Notes: generated from the letters alone by a model not told the origin. Shown: positions 8,277 through 17,277, numbered from the stretch's first letter. The stretch is 64,000 nucleotides of DNA from Neolewinella antarctica (GCF_011927835.1 NZ_JAATJH010000008.1:89384-153383), one strand, 5' to 3'. Made by a program: numbers and translations.

Positions 8277-8519
8277 ATGACCCGCCCAGAAACCAATCAG
8301 GAGCCTGATCTCCATAAGCCACCTGAACCTGCCCCCCAAAACGACACTGATTCCCCACGAGAACGCCTGCGCGACATTATTGTCGTGTTCGTCACCTATC
8401 CCATTACCACTAGCAAGCGTGCGGGTAAGGTAGCCGAGAGTAAGCCCTGGCTGGAGTTCAGTTCTCTATTACTAAAAGTAGGACTGGCCATCTACGCGCT
8501 CTACGAGGCTATGAACTGA
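8277..8519 (+). CDS. Small hypothetical protein with C-terminal membrane segment
   Basis: This is an 80-residue protein if the ATG at 8277 is used; the frame has an upstream ATG at 8238 whose extra residues look non-coding. The N-terminal third is polar and proline-rich (MTRPETNQEPDLHKPPEPAP). A central amphipathic stretch RERLRDIIVVFVTYPITTSKRAGKVAESKP follows, and then a hydrophobic C-terminal helix SSLLLKVGLAIYALYEAMN. The organisation resembles the 79-residue protein at 24766, which also joins a Pro/Glu-rich head to a hydrophobic tail. Function is unknown. The 3' end faces gldN and shares a hairpin with it. Confidence 0.5.
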   Translation: MTRPETNQEPDLHKPPEPAPQNDTDSPRERLRDIIVVFVTYPITTSKRAGKVAESKPWLEFSSLLLKVGLAIYALYEAMN

Positions 8520-8543
8520 CCTTACTCGCAACTCGATATAACG

Positions 8544-8583
8544 TAGAGAAGCACTTTCCGCCGTAGCGAAAAGTGCTTCTCTA
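8544..8583. terminator. Bidirectional hairpin between the 8277 gene and gldN
   Basis: A 13-14 bp stem TAGAGAAGCACTTT / AAAGTGCTTCTCTA encloses a 12-nt loop. It lies between converging genes. The trailing T-tract is weak in both directions, so it may act as a shared 3' end structure. Confidence 0.6.
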
Positions 8584-8629
8584 TTTCAATTCTGCTGGAT
8601 GACTCAGAACTGTCGTCAGGAAAAGTCGG

Positions 8630-9538
8630 TCAGTAGCTCCAAAGATCCTGTTCGAAGTTGAAAATCTCCTGCTTGATGCGTTCGGCCTCCATCAGCCGGT
8701 CCCGGCCACCGGGCATGTAGCTCTCGATACGTCGATCGAGTACGTTGCTCTCCTGGGTAACGTAACTGTTGAAGTAACGGCTTTCAAAGACGTCTTCCCA
8801 ACTACGGTTCGCGGCGTCGTTTCCGAAAACAAAAGCGGACTCGTTGGCAAGAACTTGACGTGCCCCCGGGTAGTACACCCAGAACATGGCGCGCTCGTAA
8901 AGGAAATTACCGTTCTCGTCGTACTGGTCCATCAGCGGGGCAATGCCCAGGATACGGACCTGCATGGTACTGCTCTCCTTATCGAAGAACCATACTTCCT
9001 GCAAGCGGTACCGCTTCACCACGTCGGGGTTGAATTCCGTGGCGACTTCCACGTAAGTGACGTTAAAATCCTCGTCATACTGTTCGACGGTATCGATGCC
9101 ACCACCGAGGGCCGCCAGGTCTTCCGCGGGGAGGACGGTGGAAAATTTATCATCAATCACGGAGTAGAGCTGAATCTTTTTTTCCGCCGCGGCGTCCATC
9201 ATGATGCTGATCAGTGGGCGCTCCGGATTGGCGAACGGCAAGTTGATCTTCTCGCGTACGTCCAATACCCGCCAAATGCGCTTTTGCCACATGATGTCCG
9301 CCTCCCGGACGTGCTCGTAGGGAAGAACGCTCCGCTCCGCCACCATCTTTCTCTCGACGATGTCGTTGACGGGGTTTATGAATTGATTGTTGGCGGGGTC
9401 TTCCGCCCCCGTGGGGTCGCCGGAACCGGGTAGCTCAATGGAAGAATTGTTGATGGTTGGGTTAGCGGGCCTTTGGGCCATCAGCGCGGTGGAGGCGCCA
9501 AAAGTTAGCAGAAGCGCTAGTTGAAAAACTGCTTTCAT
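8630..9538 (-). CDS. gldN: Gliding motility / T9SS protein GldN
   Basis: This is a 302-residue exported protein using the ATG at 9538; a longer frame to 9592 adds residues before the signal peptide. The N-terminus MKAVFQLALLLTFGASTALMAQ is a signal peptide. The mature part has the GldN hallmark region EHVREADIMWQKRIWRVLDVREKINLPFANPERPLI, followed by LQEVWFFDKESSTMQVRILGIAPL and MFWVYYPGARQVLANE. GldN works with the GldK lipoprotein in the periplasmic ring of the type IX secretion system. It is the last gene of gldL-gldM-gldN, 178 nt after gldM, and a small hairpin (CCTCAC/GTGAGG, 9631-9655) sits in that gap. Confidence 0.95.
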   Translation of the reverse strand: MKAVFQLALLLTFGASTALMAQRPANPTINNSSIELPGSGDPTGAEDPANNQFINPVNDIVERKMVAERSVLPYEHVREADIMWQKRIWRVLDVREKINLPFANPERPLISIMMDAAAEKKIQLYSVIDDKFSTVLPAEDLAALGGGIDTVEQYDEDFNVTYVEVATEFNPDVVKRYRLQEVWFFDKESSTMQVRILGIAPLMDQYDENGNFLYERAMFWVYYPGARQVLANESAFVFGNDAANRSWEDVFESRYFNSYVTQESNVLDRRIESYMPGGRDRLMEAERIKQEIFNFEQDLWSY

Positions 9539-9630
9539 GGAGGATTTTAATTGTAGTACGGTAACGGACTTGAACAAGGAAACGCCGGCCATTCATCCGG
9601 TAGTGTAGCGCTAAGCTTTAATTAACGAAC

Positions 9631-9655
9631 CCTCACGCCGTTTGCCGAAGTGAGG
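9631..9655 (-). other. Small hairpin in the gldM-gldN gap
   Basis: CCTCAC and GTGAGG flank a 13-nt loop in the 178-nt gap between gldM and gldN. There is no U-tract, so it is more likely an RNA-processing or stability element than a terminator. Confidence 0.3.
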
Positions 9656-9716
9656 ATTCGCCTTTATTTCGCCATAAAGCAAACCACCGGCTGGTGACAG
9701 ACTCCTGACGGAGAAC

Positions 9717-11360
9717 TTACTGTAGTTGAAAAACTAAGGAACCGAGATCACGCGTGGCCACGTCACCGGGGCACTTGCCGCGGATGTTGTTGGCGTAGAA
9801 TGCATCACCGGCCTTCGCCCTTGCTATGTAAGATTTCGACGTCCTGGTGAAACTACCACCGGCGTTCTGAGTCACCAGAACATCCTCGCGCTTGGGTTGG
9901 TAGACAAACTCGTACCCCGCAATGTCACATCTGGCCTCGAAGTCAAAATTCTCCAGCAGCGCAAAAATACCTTTCTGGCCTTTGATGAGAGATGTCGGAA
10001 TCTTGCCGCCCTGTGACTTGCCGAGCACGGGGATGGGGTTGGGTATACGCTTTACCCGGAAAGGAAACGATCCAAGGTTTTTACCATCGGCCGAAACGTT
10101 CACAGTAGCATCGCCCTGCTTGGAACCCCTTACCGTAAACTTGCTACCACTGCCGGAAATGGTGGCGGGGCCCGAAATACTTACCCGTACGGAACTTGAC
10201 GGAACACCCGCCGCGGATACGGTTAATGGGTTGTCGACGCCCATGTAGAACACGTTCATCTTGTCGGCGGATACGGCCACGGATCGCTGACCTACCTCGT
10301 AGGTGAATTTTCCTTCCCCACGAGTTACTTTGCCCGTAAGCGGATTAGTAACGGCAACAGAAGTAGAAATACTCTTTTGTCCGGAGCCCGTACCGGTAAT
10401 GTTATAATTAGCAGTGCCGTCCGCGTTCAAAGTCAAGCGCTGCCCACCTACGCGTAGGTCGACGTTAGCGGGGTCTAAACTTGAAGAATACGAACCAACG
10501 GATACCTTGGCGTTGATCTTCTCACCGGAAATAACGTAGCTACGATCGGCGGAAAAGACCGGAAAGAACTCATCGATCTCAATGGTCTTACCCCCAGCGA
10601 TACTCACCATGTCGTTGATCATGTTGGCCTCGGAAATTTTCAGGTCAGCTTTCATCTGAGAAAGCAGCGGAAGAACCGCGGCGACGGGCATATGACCAAA
10701 CTTGTAGTCGGACCACGAATCGCGGTCAGCCTCCACCCACGACTTATCGTCGATGTTGAAAGGCATGTTGACGGCCACGCTCTGAATGCGTGCGTCAATG
10801 TCGGCTTGCTTAAGGTCCATATCGGTTCCGTGGTCGTTCAGAAGCCTAGAATAAGCTGCAATAAGTTCCTTGCGGGTATCCGCAATTCTTTGCTTCAGCA
10901 TTTCGCCCTCTCCTGGTTCACCACCGGCACCGTCCTCACCGTATACTAAGTAACGGGTGGGAACATCCTTGTTCTTCTTGCCCTTAACGGCGGTGATACC
11001 TTTGCTTTCTTTGTAATCACCCGGGCCGACTACTCCGTCTTTATCGCCGGATAAATCAACCAGTTCGTTATAAATCTGATCGATGTATTGGCCAAAACCA
11101 TTGGAAATAGAGCGAACTTCAGCAATGGCGGGCTGGATTGGGCGGAAGCGTTCTTTAGAATCTTCGTCGAGAAGTTTGTTAACTCCCTTCACGGTTTCTC
11201 CAACTTGCTTATCTACCGTAGCGATGGAGCTTTTGCTACCCTCGTCAAGGGTCTGGAAGGCATTCATGACTTCTGCGGAAACGTTCAGCGCCAGTAGTGC
11301 CATGAGCACTAGGTACATGATGTTGATCATCAACTGCCGGGGTTCCTTGGGAATTGACAT
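9717..11360 (-). CDS. gldM: Gliding motility / T9SS motor protein GldM
   Basis: This 547-residue protein forms, with GldL, the proton-driven inner-membrane motor of the type IX secretion system. The N-terminus MSIPKEPRQLMINIMYLVLMALLALNVSAEV holds the single membrane helix. The long periplasmic part has the helical first domain (residues 35-255, with LLDEDSKERFRPI), the second domain beginning EIDEFFPVFSADRSYVISGEKI (261-282) and ending KFTYEVGQRS (351-360), and two further Ig-like domains to the C-terminus. It starts 141 nt after gldL. A shorter paralogue sharing domains 1-2 is encoded at 20570-21493. Confidence 0.96.
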   Translation of the reverse strand: MSIPKEPRQLMINIMYLVLMALLALNVSAEVMNAFQTLDEGSKSSIATVDKQVGETVKGVNKLLDEDSKERFRPIQPAIAEVRSISNGFGQYIDQIYNELVDLSGDKDGVVGPGDYKESKGITAVKGKKNKDVPTRYLVYGEDGAGGEPGEGEMLKQRIADTRKELIAAYSRLLNDHGTDMDLKQADIDARIQSVAVNMPFNIDDKSWVEADRDSWSDYKFGHMPVAAVLPLLSQMKADLKISEANMINDMVSIAGGKTIEIDEFFPVFSADRSYVISGEKINAKVSVGSYSSSLDPANVDLRVGGQRLTLNADGTANYNITGTGSGQKSISTSVAVTNPLTGKVTRGEGKFTYEVGQRSVAVSADKMNVFYMGVDNPLTVSAAGVPSSSVRVSISGPATISGSGSKFTVRGSKQGDATVNVSADGKNLGSFPFRVKRIPNPIPVLGKSQGGKIPTSLIKGQKGIFALLENFDFEARCDIAGYEFVYQPKREDVLVTQNAGGSFTRTSKSYIARAKAGDAFYANNIRGKCPGDVATRDLGSLVFQLQ

Positions 11361-11501
11361 ATATAGTATTGATTGGGCTCGGCACGAGGATTAGCCCCAC
11401 ACTGAGTAATTATTTTTGGAAAGAGAGATAAAGACAGCAGCCTTTAATGGTTGGTCTGAAGTCTTTGGTCTACGTTGTTACCAAAGATTTCAGCCCAGAG
11501 A

Positions 11502-12116
11502 CTATTTAGCAACCGGTACGCGCATGGCGCTGATCATGTTACCGTACACGCTGTTCAACGTCGTTAGATTACCGTTGAGCTGCTTCATTTGTGCCTTGTA
11601 CTGTTTGGTGTCTTCAGCCGTCGCGGCCAGATCAGCCATGGCTTCGTTGAGCTTGGAGTAAAAATTACCCATTTGCTTAATCTGTTGGCTCGTGCCGGAA
11701 AAATCCGCATCCTGGAGTGCCTTGAGGCTGCTCATGCTCTTCGACATCGTCTGCAGTTCCGTCAGCATGCCGCCGAGCTGCTGTTCTACGACTTCACCGT
11801 TGAGTTGGGGGGCTGGGGTGGTAACGACGCCGGTGCCACCGGTTGCGAGCGGTTGAACGTCGCCGGAGTAGTTGCTCAGGCCGGGGTAGAGCTTATCCCA
11901 GTAGTAGTCTTTGTCGGGGGGGAGGACACCGAGCAGGAGGAAGATAAAAGCTTCGATTCCGAGACCGATCGTGATCAAATCCCAACCTTCGGGCAGAAAA
12001 CCGGGGTTCTCCCAGGATTGAATTTTATAGAGGGCGCCCATCATAACGATGGCGGCACCGACGCCAATGATGAAGTTCTTGACGTATTTGAATGCGGGAG
12101 ACTTAGTAAGAGTCAT
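11502..12116 (-). CDS. gldL: Gliding motility / T9SS motor protein GldL
   Basis: This 204-residue inner-membrane protein has two helices near residues 14-31 (NFIIGVGAAIVMMGALYK) and 46-64 (LITIGLGIEAFIFLLLGVL). A buried Glu (GIEAF) matches the conserved acidic residue proposed for proton flow. The cytoplasmic tail begins PPDKDYYWDKLYPGLS and is rich in coiled-coil. GldL surrounds the GldM helix and drives the type IX secretion/gliding motor. It is the first gene of gldL-gldM-gldN here. gldK, which precedes gldL in most genomes, is not in the 400 nt upstream, where a Myb-like gene ends instead. Confidence 0.96.
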   Translation of the reverse strand: MTLTKSPAFKYVKNFIIGVGAAIVMMGALYKIQSWENPGFLPEGWDLITIGLGIEAFIFLLLGVLPPDKDYYWDKLYPGLSNYSGDVQPLATGGTGVVTTPAPQLNGEVVEQQLGGMLTELQTMSKSMSSLKALQDADFSGTSQQIKQMGNFYSKLNEAMADLAATAEDTKQYKAQMKQLNGNLTTLNSVYGNMISAMRVPVAK

Positions 12117-12528
12117 GTATTAGAGCGATGTATGGAGTATGAAAAAATGAGAGATCGGGGCTATAGTTTGTGGGGCCCAGTATAAAATTAGAAGTGTCTT
12201 CGTAGGTGACGCCCAGTTGGACGCGGATTTAACCGTGCCTCCGTGCGCCATATTGTGAAGGCCCGCGAAATTATCGCTTTCTGGCGACAATAACAAAATT
12301 TCGGGGGAAAGGAGCTTACGGAAAGATTAGTCTGTTGTTTCGGACAACTCGCGGACAAGTCTTTTTAAGTACTATTCTCCACCACCATTTATTTTGCGGT
12401 CCTACGAGTGGTTAACGGAGCCCTTGCGCCGTAGGTTTACAAACGACAACCGCTTTTCTCAACCGAACTGGGCTCACGTCACCATTTACTGTATTTGTAC
12501 GTCACTGGTTAGCGATTCGCCTCATCCG
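12117..12528. other. Intergenic region upstream of gldL
   Basis: About 410 nt hold no supportable gene. A minus-strand TAATTTTA near 12190-12183 resembles a -7 box, and GCGAAATTATCGCT near 12265-12280 weakly resembles the TAGCGAA palindrome described elsewhere. Neither is strong. The region must contain the gldLMN promoter. Confidence 0.3.
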
Positions 12529-13296
12529 TTAAGCCGCTTTTTTTTGTTGGCTCTCGTAGATGAGTTTTTGTCCCATACCGGTGATCGAGTTTTTCGTGCG
12601 ACCGAACAATAGTCCAATTTTTTGGGCATCGTTCGTGTAGCACATGGCCTCGATTAGTAAAGCTTGCTCCGCCCGGCTCCAGGGTTCGTAGGCACGGGGG
12701 TAGTTTACCCTGGCCTTCGCCATGTATTCGGGGAGCTTGTCGGTGGGTTTGGCGAGGCCGAGGGTCGTTACTTCCGCCATTAATTCTTCGCCTTTTTCGT
12801 CGCTCAACTTATCGAAGTCTTGCTCCCGAAAGAAGGGAATTTCGCTGTGAGCCGGTGTCTTCTTTCGTTTTGCTGACCGTTTTGCGGGTACCGTTACTAG
12901 ACCGGAAAACAGTGTCGGTTGCCGCGCGGCGAACGCCTTCACCGACTGCTCGATGAAGCGTTTGCTGAATTTACTCCGGTAGGCACCGTACGCACTGACC
13001 GCCCTGAGCGTCGGGTCGGCGATCAAGCGGCTGCCCCGCAAAACTTTTACAATTTGCTCTACCGTGGGCCGGTAGCCCAGTTGGGTCAGTTCGAAGTGAG
13101 TTTCGGTAAGGACGGAATCGGGGATGCCTTCCTGATTAGTGCTTACCCCGAGTACGACACCTTTGAACTGCGCCAGGGCTTCGCTGACGTTCGGTTGCCG
13201 GACAATAGACGACTCCAAGTCGAAAGGGCGATTAGTGGTGGGGTCAATACCGGTGGTGAGCCGGTCGATAAGGTCAATCAGGTGTTGTGCATTCAT
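12529..13296 (-). CDS. Conserved hypothetical protein with C-terminal Myb/SANT-like motif
   Basis: This is a 255-residue protein using the ATG at 13296 (MNAQHLIDLIDRLTTGIDPTTNRPFD); the longer frame to 13356 runs through a family A repeat and is unlikely. The first half (about 1-110) is a helical region of unknown fold. A basic hinge (VPAKRSAKRKKTPAHSE) follows. Near the C-terminus PWSRAEQALLIEAMCYTNDAQKIGLLFGRTKNSITGMGQKLIYE has the tryptophan and helix spacing of Myb/SANT or helicase-tail DNA-binding modules. It may bind DNA, but I do not recognise a named family. It lies between gldL and a gene for a 54-residue basic protein. Confidence 0.6.
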   Translation of the reverse strand: MNAQHLIDLIDRLTTGIDPTTNRPFDLESSIVRQPNVSEALAQFKGVVLGVSTNQEGIPDSVLTETHFELTQLGYRPTVEQIVKVLRGSRLIADPTLRAVSAYGAYRSKFSKRFIEQSVKAFAARQPTLFSGLVTVPAKRSAKRKKTPAHSEIPFFREQDFDKLSDEKGEELMAEVTTLGLAKPTDKLPEYMAKARVNYPRAYEPWSRAEQALLIEAMCYTNDAQKIGLLFGRTKNSITGMGQKLIYESQQKKAA

Positions 13297-13338
13297 GGTA
13301 GTGCTGATTTTAGTAGCTACGTGATGCCACAAAACTCT

Positions 13339-13354
13339 GCACCCGCGGCCGCGC
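13339..13354 (+). repeat. Repeat family A copy
   Basis: GCACCCGCGGCCGCGC, preceded by CTCT as at 50259 and 60675. It lies just upstream of the start of the Myb-like gene. Confidence 0.75.
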
Positions 13355-13445
13355 ACTAGCCATTTAAACGAATACTTTCGTTTAAAAACGAATATATACT
13401 AATTAGCCACCAAATGGCGATCTCAACTTCCCGGGTTAAACGCGA

Positions 13446-13478
13446 AAGCCCCAGCCACCGCGTTGGTGACTGGGGCTT
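13446..13478 (-). terminator. Strong hairpin downstream of the small basic protein gene
   Basis: Arms 13446-13459 (AAGCCCCAGCCACC) and 13465-13478 (GGTGACTGGGGCTT) pair with one mismatch around a 5-nt loop. The hairpin lies 22 nt after the stop of the small basic gene at 13500. The downstream U-run is weak, so rho-independent function is probable rather than certain. Confidence 0.65.
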
Positions 13479-13499
13479 AAGTGGCTAATTAAGCTTACA

Positions 13500-13664
13500 C
13501 TACTTCTTAGTCGTCTTCGACTGTGGGATAACACTCTTACCCTTTTTGCCCCCGGTAGAGGCGGCCGTTGAGGTAGATTTCGCCGTACGCTGCGCCTTCT
13601 TAGCGGCTTTCTGAGACTCCGCGGTTTTGCGAGCTTCGTTGATCTTTTCTTGCTTAGTTTTCAC
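13500..13664 (-). CDS. Small Lys/Ala/Thr-rich basic protein (histone H1-like tail composition)
   Basis: A GTG at 13664 opens a 54-codon frame that ends with TAG at 13500-13502, giving MKTKQEKINEARKTAESQ followed by alternating Lys/Ala/Thr/Ser and ending SKTTKK. About one quarter of the residues are lysine, there are almost no hydrophobic residues, and a helix is likely only in the first 30 residues. This composition is like histone H1/Hc1-type bacterial nucleoid proteins, but there is no diagnostic motif. The frame is bounded by a good 3' hairpin at 13446-13478, which supports a real transcript. An ATG is not available in frame, so the GTG start is an inference. Confidence 0.5.
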   Translation of the reverse strand: MKTKQEKINEARKTAESQKAAKKAQRTAKSTSTAASTGGKKGKSVIPQSKTTKK

Positions 13665-13782
13665 GTGTTTTAGTTAAGCCGTCCCAACCCGGGCCGGTGT
13701 GTATGATAATGATATAAAACGTCCGGCGGATAAATTTGCTCATTGTGGAAGCCAAAAATTTTACGCCGATTTAGTTAAAATT

Positions 13783-14298
13783 TCAGTTGACTTTTAGCTT
13801 GCCTTCAATGCCGTCGTCCATCCCTTCTTTACCCGTCACGACGGAGGCCATCATTTTGGCGAAAGCGACCATCTGGCCGTTTTTCGTATCCCAGTAGTAA
13901 CCTTCACTGGGGGTAAATTTGATCATCGTCAGCTCCGGGTCGTCAACGCCTTCGGGGAACCAGGTCTTAATCATTGGTGTAAATAGTTCTTCTGCTTTGG
14001 CTCGGTCGAAAGTGATCTCGGACGTCCCGTAGACACTAAGGTGGTCCGTGTCCCCTGCCTTGCTGCTGTAGATCAGTTGCGTAGCCGGATCGCTTTTGAT
14101 GTCCTTATTGTGGTCGCTGTTTTTGTTACTAAAGAACCAAATCGTGCCGTCGTCCTCCACCTGCTGGGTGGACATGGGGCAGGTGCTAAATGGTTTACCA
14201 CCGAGGTTGGTGCAAAACATCGTAATGTCCACGTCCGTCGCTAACTTTTGGATCTTGACAATGGCTTCTTTATTGATGAGGTTTTTGATGTCTCCCAT
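13783..14298 (-). CDS. General stress protein 26-like (PNPOx-family flavin-binding) protein
   Basis: This 171-residue protein begins MGDIKNLINKEAIVKIQKLATDVDITMFCTN. It has the general-stress-protein FMN-binding pattern: STCPMSTQQVEDDGTIWFFSNKNSDHNKDIKSDP in the split barrel, then HLSVYGTSEITFDRAKAEELFTPMIKTWFPEGVDDPELTMIKFTPSEGYYWD. Proteins of this family bind FMN or FAD and are induced in stress in several bacteria; the reaction is not established. It is a single gene here, with a low-complexity A/T-rich leader upstream (14299-14320). It belongs to the same superfamily as the protein at 2825, but to a different subgroup. Confidence 0.88.
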   Translation of the reverse strand: MGDIKNLINKEAIVKIQKLATDVDITMFCTNLGGKPFSTCPMSTQQVEDDGTIWFFSNKNSDHNKDIKSDPATQLIYSSKAGDTDHLSVYGTSEITFDRAKAEELFTPMIKTWFPEGVDDPELTMIKFTPSEGYYWDTKNGQMVAFAKMMASVVTGKEGMDDGIEGKLKVN

Positions 14299-14562
14299 GG
14301 TTGATTTTTATTTTTTATAGCGCGGTAGCTACTCGAAATGTTCGGGTGCCGCGTGGTTAGAGCAGGAGCAGAATTCGCGCAAAATCGTGACGATCCTGCC
14401 CCCTCATCCATAAGCTTTACCACCAGCTACCCGAACCCGGCGGTAGTTCCACGGGGTTGGATTTCCCCGCAAATTAGAAAGTCCTGTTTTCGCCGTCAAA
14501 TACTGCCCCCGTTACGCGCAACCGAATTAACCCCGAAACTCCGCCCCCATCCGGACACAATA
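14299..14562. other. Intergenic region between the stress protein and queA
   Basis: There is no supportable gene. The first 20 nt form an AT-rich leader of the stress protein gene. The remainder has no clear promoter match or repeat. Confidence 0.35.
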
Positions 14563-14593
14563 AGGGCCGCCACGACGAATCATGACGGCCCTC
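14563..14593 (-). terminator. Terminator downstream of queA
   Basis: The minus strand reads GAGGGCCGTCATGATTCGTC then GTGGCGGCCCTTATTG. Its AGGGCCG / CGGCCCT stem starts about 20 nt after the queA stop codon and is followed by a short T-rich run. Confidence 0.6.
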
Positions 14594-14613
14594 ATTCATC
14601 ACGGTAAATGCTT

Positions 14614-15678
14614 TTAGATAATCAACATCGCATCCCCGTAGGCAAAAAACTTGTATTTCTCTTTCTGCGCCACGGCGTAAGCTTCCAGAATCAAATCGAT
14701 GCCACCGAAGGCACAAGTGACGATGAAAAGGCTACTCTTCGGCAGGTGAAAGCTCGTCAGCAAGTGATCGGGAATGTGAAAGTCGTAAGGGGGGAAGATG
14801 AATCGGTTCGTCCACCCCTCGTTCGTGGCGAGCAGGCGTTCGGCGCTGACGCTGTCTTCACACGCGCGCAGGGCGGTAGTGCCGACGGCGCAGACCGTGC
14901 CGCCATCCTTCTTCGTAGCGTTTACGATGTCGACGGCTTTCTGGTTGACCTTGAAGTATTCCGCGTCCATCTTGTGCTTAGACAAGTCCTCCACTTCGAT
15001 GTCGCGGAACGTACCCAAACCGAGGTGCAGCGTAATGTCCGCTTTTTTGATGCCCTTTAGCTCCATTCGCATCAGGGTTTCGCGGCTAAAGTTGAGTCCG
15101 GCGGTGGGGGCGGCAACGGCACCGATCTCTTCGGCGAAAACGGTTTGGTAGCGCTCCACGTCGCGGCTGTCGGGGTCACGGCCCAGGACTTTTGGCAGGG
15201 GAGTGTTACCCAGGGCGTGAAGTTCCTTACGGAACTCGTCGTTAGGGCCTTCGTAGAGAAAGCGGATCGTGCGGCCGCGGCTGGTCGTGTTGTCGACGAC
15301 TTCGGCGATTAGCTTGTTGTTACCTTTCTTATCGTTAAAGTAAAGCTTGTTACCTACGCGAATTTTACGGGCGGGGTCGACGAGGACGTCCCACAAACGA
15401 GCCTGGGGGTTAAGTTCGCGGAGCAGAAATACCTCGATCTCCGCCTGGGTTTTTTCCTTGAGGCCGTACATCCGGGCGGGAAAAACTTTGGTGTTGTTAA
15501 AAACCAAAGTATCACCTTCATCGTAGTAATCTAGTAGGTCACTAAACATTTTGTGCTCGATGCTACCCGTCTCCCGGTTAACGATCATGAGGCGGCTGTC
15601 GTCCCGCCGTTTGGTCGGGGTTTTGGCGATGAGTTTCTCGTTGAGCTCGAATTTGAATTGTGATAGTTTAGTCCTCAT
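14614..15678 (-). CDS. queA: S-adenosylmethionine:tRNA ribosyltransferase-isomerase QueA
   Basis: This 354-residue enzyme transfers and isomerises the ribosyl moiety of SAM onto preQ1-modified tRNA to make epoxyqueuosine. Family hallmarks are the N-terminus [77 protein letters not shown] and the C-terminal [17 protein letters not shown]. The length is normal for the family. It stands alone with its own promoter-like -7 box upstream and a terminator downstream. The rest of queuosine synthesis is not in the window. Confidence 0.96.
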   Translation of the reverse strand: MRTKLSQFKFELNEKLIAKTPTKRRDDSRLMIVNRETGSIEHKMFSDLLDYYDEGDTLVFNNTKVFPARMYGLKEKTQAEIEVFLLRELNPQARLWDVLVDPARKIRVGNKLYFNDKKGNNKLIAEVVDNTTSRGRTIRFLYEGPNDEFRKELHALGNTPLPKVLGRDPDSRDVERYQTVFAEEIGAVAAPTAGLNFSRETLMRMELKGIKKADITLHLGLGTFRDIEVEDLSKHKMDAEYFKVNQKAVDIVNATKKDGGTVCAVGTTALRACEDSVSAERLLATNEGWTNRFIFPPYDFHIPDHLLTSFHLPKSSLFIVTCAFGGIDLILEAYAVAQKEKYKFFAYGDAMLII

Positions 15679-16026
15679 TCCCGAAGTTTAAATTTTCTGT
15701 AGGTGGCACGGTGCCGGCAAATAACGCGCAAAGGTAGGTGATTTACTAAACTCCCACCCTTTCCGCGCGGCGCTCCTTTGTAAAGCCCCGCAATGGGCTA
15801 AAGTTCTAATTCCGGGTTCGTAGTGTTATGGGCGTGGCGTGAACTTGCGCCGTGTCCGCGAATTGAGCTCGAGCGCGCGGAAAATTACCTCCTCTCCGGT
15901 GTCACTCATCTATTCTAAACGATCGTTCGTCGATCCGCGCGCGTGGCCCCGCGTACCGTGTTTATCTTTGGCAGCCCTGCCCGCGGCCGTCGGGGCATTT
16001 ATTCTTGCAGTCCAAAATCCTCACCC
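15679..16026. promoter_or_regulatory. Divergent queA / permease intergenic region with queA -7 box
   Basis: The 348-nt region between divergent genes contains an exact TAnnTTTG box for queA on the minus strand (TACCTTTG, 15736-15729), about 50 nt upstream of its ATG. No good TTTG is present at -33. The half nearer the permease contains only low-quality open frames and no clear promoter. Confidence 0.4.
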
Positions 16027-17277
16027 ATGCTATTTCTCAAAGTTTTTACCGAGAGCATCCGCCAGGCATGGGCCCAGTTGGTGGGCAACAAGCTCCGTGC
16101 CTTTCTTTCCCTGCTCGGCATCTCAATCGGTATCTTCTGCATCATCGGTGTTTTTTCCGCCGTCGACTCTCTCGAAGACAGCCTCAACGGTAGCCTCGCC
16201 AAACTCGGCGACGACGTGGTGTACATCGACAAGTGGCCCTGGAAAGATAATAGTGGCGATTGGTGGGAGTTCTTTCAACGCCCCTACCCCGACCACGATG
16301 ATTACGTAGCGCTCAAGAAAAACCTCGCCACTGCCTCCCTGGTTTCCTACTGGACCGTGCCCGGCTCCAAGGCCCTTAAGTACAACAAAAACAGCGTTGA
16401 AGGGGGCTACCTCTTCGTCACCACCTACGAGCTCGACCGCATTTTCAACATCGAGATCGAAAAGGGGCGCTACTGGACGCCGAATGAATACAACATCGGC
16501 GCCGATAAACTGCTGATCGGTGCGAAGATTGCCACGGAGCTCTTTCAGGGTATCGAACCCGTCGGTAAAACCGTGAAGATGGGCGGACGTAAGTACGAAG
16601 TTGTCGGGGTCTTCAAAGAATCCGGCGGCGACTTGATTAACCCCCTCGATTTTGACGACGCAATCGTCGTGAGTTACAACAACGCGGGCCGCTTCGTCAA
16701 CCTGAAGAACCGCAGTCAGTACGGCGGGACGGTTGGCGTCAAAGCAAAGGATGGCATCACTACGGCACAACTACAGGACGAGATTCGCGGCGTCATCCGG
16801 GCGAACCGAAGACTCCGCCCCCGGGAGAACGATAATTTTGCCCTCAACGAACTCAGTATGATGGCCGACGCCCTGGGTTCCTTCTTCGGTGTGCTCAACC
16901 TCATGGGCTGGATGATCGGTGGCTTTTCCATCATCGTCGGTATGATCAGCGTGGCCAACATCATGTTCGTCTCCGTCAAGGAACGGACGAGCCTGATTGG
17001 CGTTAAGAAAGCCCTCGGCGCGCGGCAGTTCGTCATCCTGCTAGAGTTTCTGACGGAATCCGTCATCCTTTGCGTGATCGGTGGTTTGATGGGCTTGGTC
17101 CTGGTCTATTTCGGCACGCTGGCAATTAATGGTTTCATCGATGATTTTGCCATCAACCTGTCGATGAAGAACGCCCTGTTGGGCATTGGACTTTCGGCGA
17201 TGGTGGGCATCTTCGCCGGTGCCGTACCGGCCTGGCAGGCGGCGGGGATGGACCCGGTGGAAGCCATGCGGAGTTGA
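16027..17277 (+). CDS. MacB-like ABC transporter permease (FtsX family)
   Basis: This is a 416-residue permease using the ATG at 16027 (MLFLKVFTESIRQAWAQLVGNKLRAFLSLLGISIGIFCIIG), the standard MacB permease opening with the first membrane helix at about 20-42. A periplasmic MacB_PCD domain follows (residues 43-270, DSLNGSLAKLGDDVVYID ...). A C-terminal FtsX domain has three helices (GWMIGGFSIIVGMISVANIMFVSVKERTSLIGVKKALGA and two more) and ends VPAWQAAGMDPVEAMRS. The matching ATPase and membrane-fusion protein are not adjacent, so its partner must be encoded elsewhere. Export of a lipid, peptide or drug is possible, but the substrate is unknown. Confidence 0.92.
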   Translation: MLFLKVFTESIRQAWAQLVGNKLRAFLSLLGISIGIFCIIGVFSAVDSLEDSLNGSLAKLGDDVVYIDKWPWKDNSGDWWEFFQRPYPDHDDYVALKKNLATASLVSYWTVPGSKALKYNKNSVEGGYLFVTTYELDRIFNIEIEKGRYWTPNEYNIGADKLLIGAKIATELFQGIEPVGKTVKMGGRKYEVVGVFKESGGDLINPLDFDDAIVVSYNNAGRFVNLKNRSQYGGTVGVKAKDGITTAQLQDEIRGVIRANRRLRPRENDNFALNELSMMADALGSFFGVLNLMGWMIGGFSIIVGMISVANIMFVSVKERTSLIGVKKALGARQFVILLEFLTESVILCVIGGLMGLVLVYFGTLAINGFIDDFAINLSMKNALLGIGLSAMVGIFAGAVPAWQAAGMDPVEAMRS

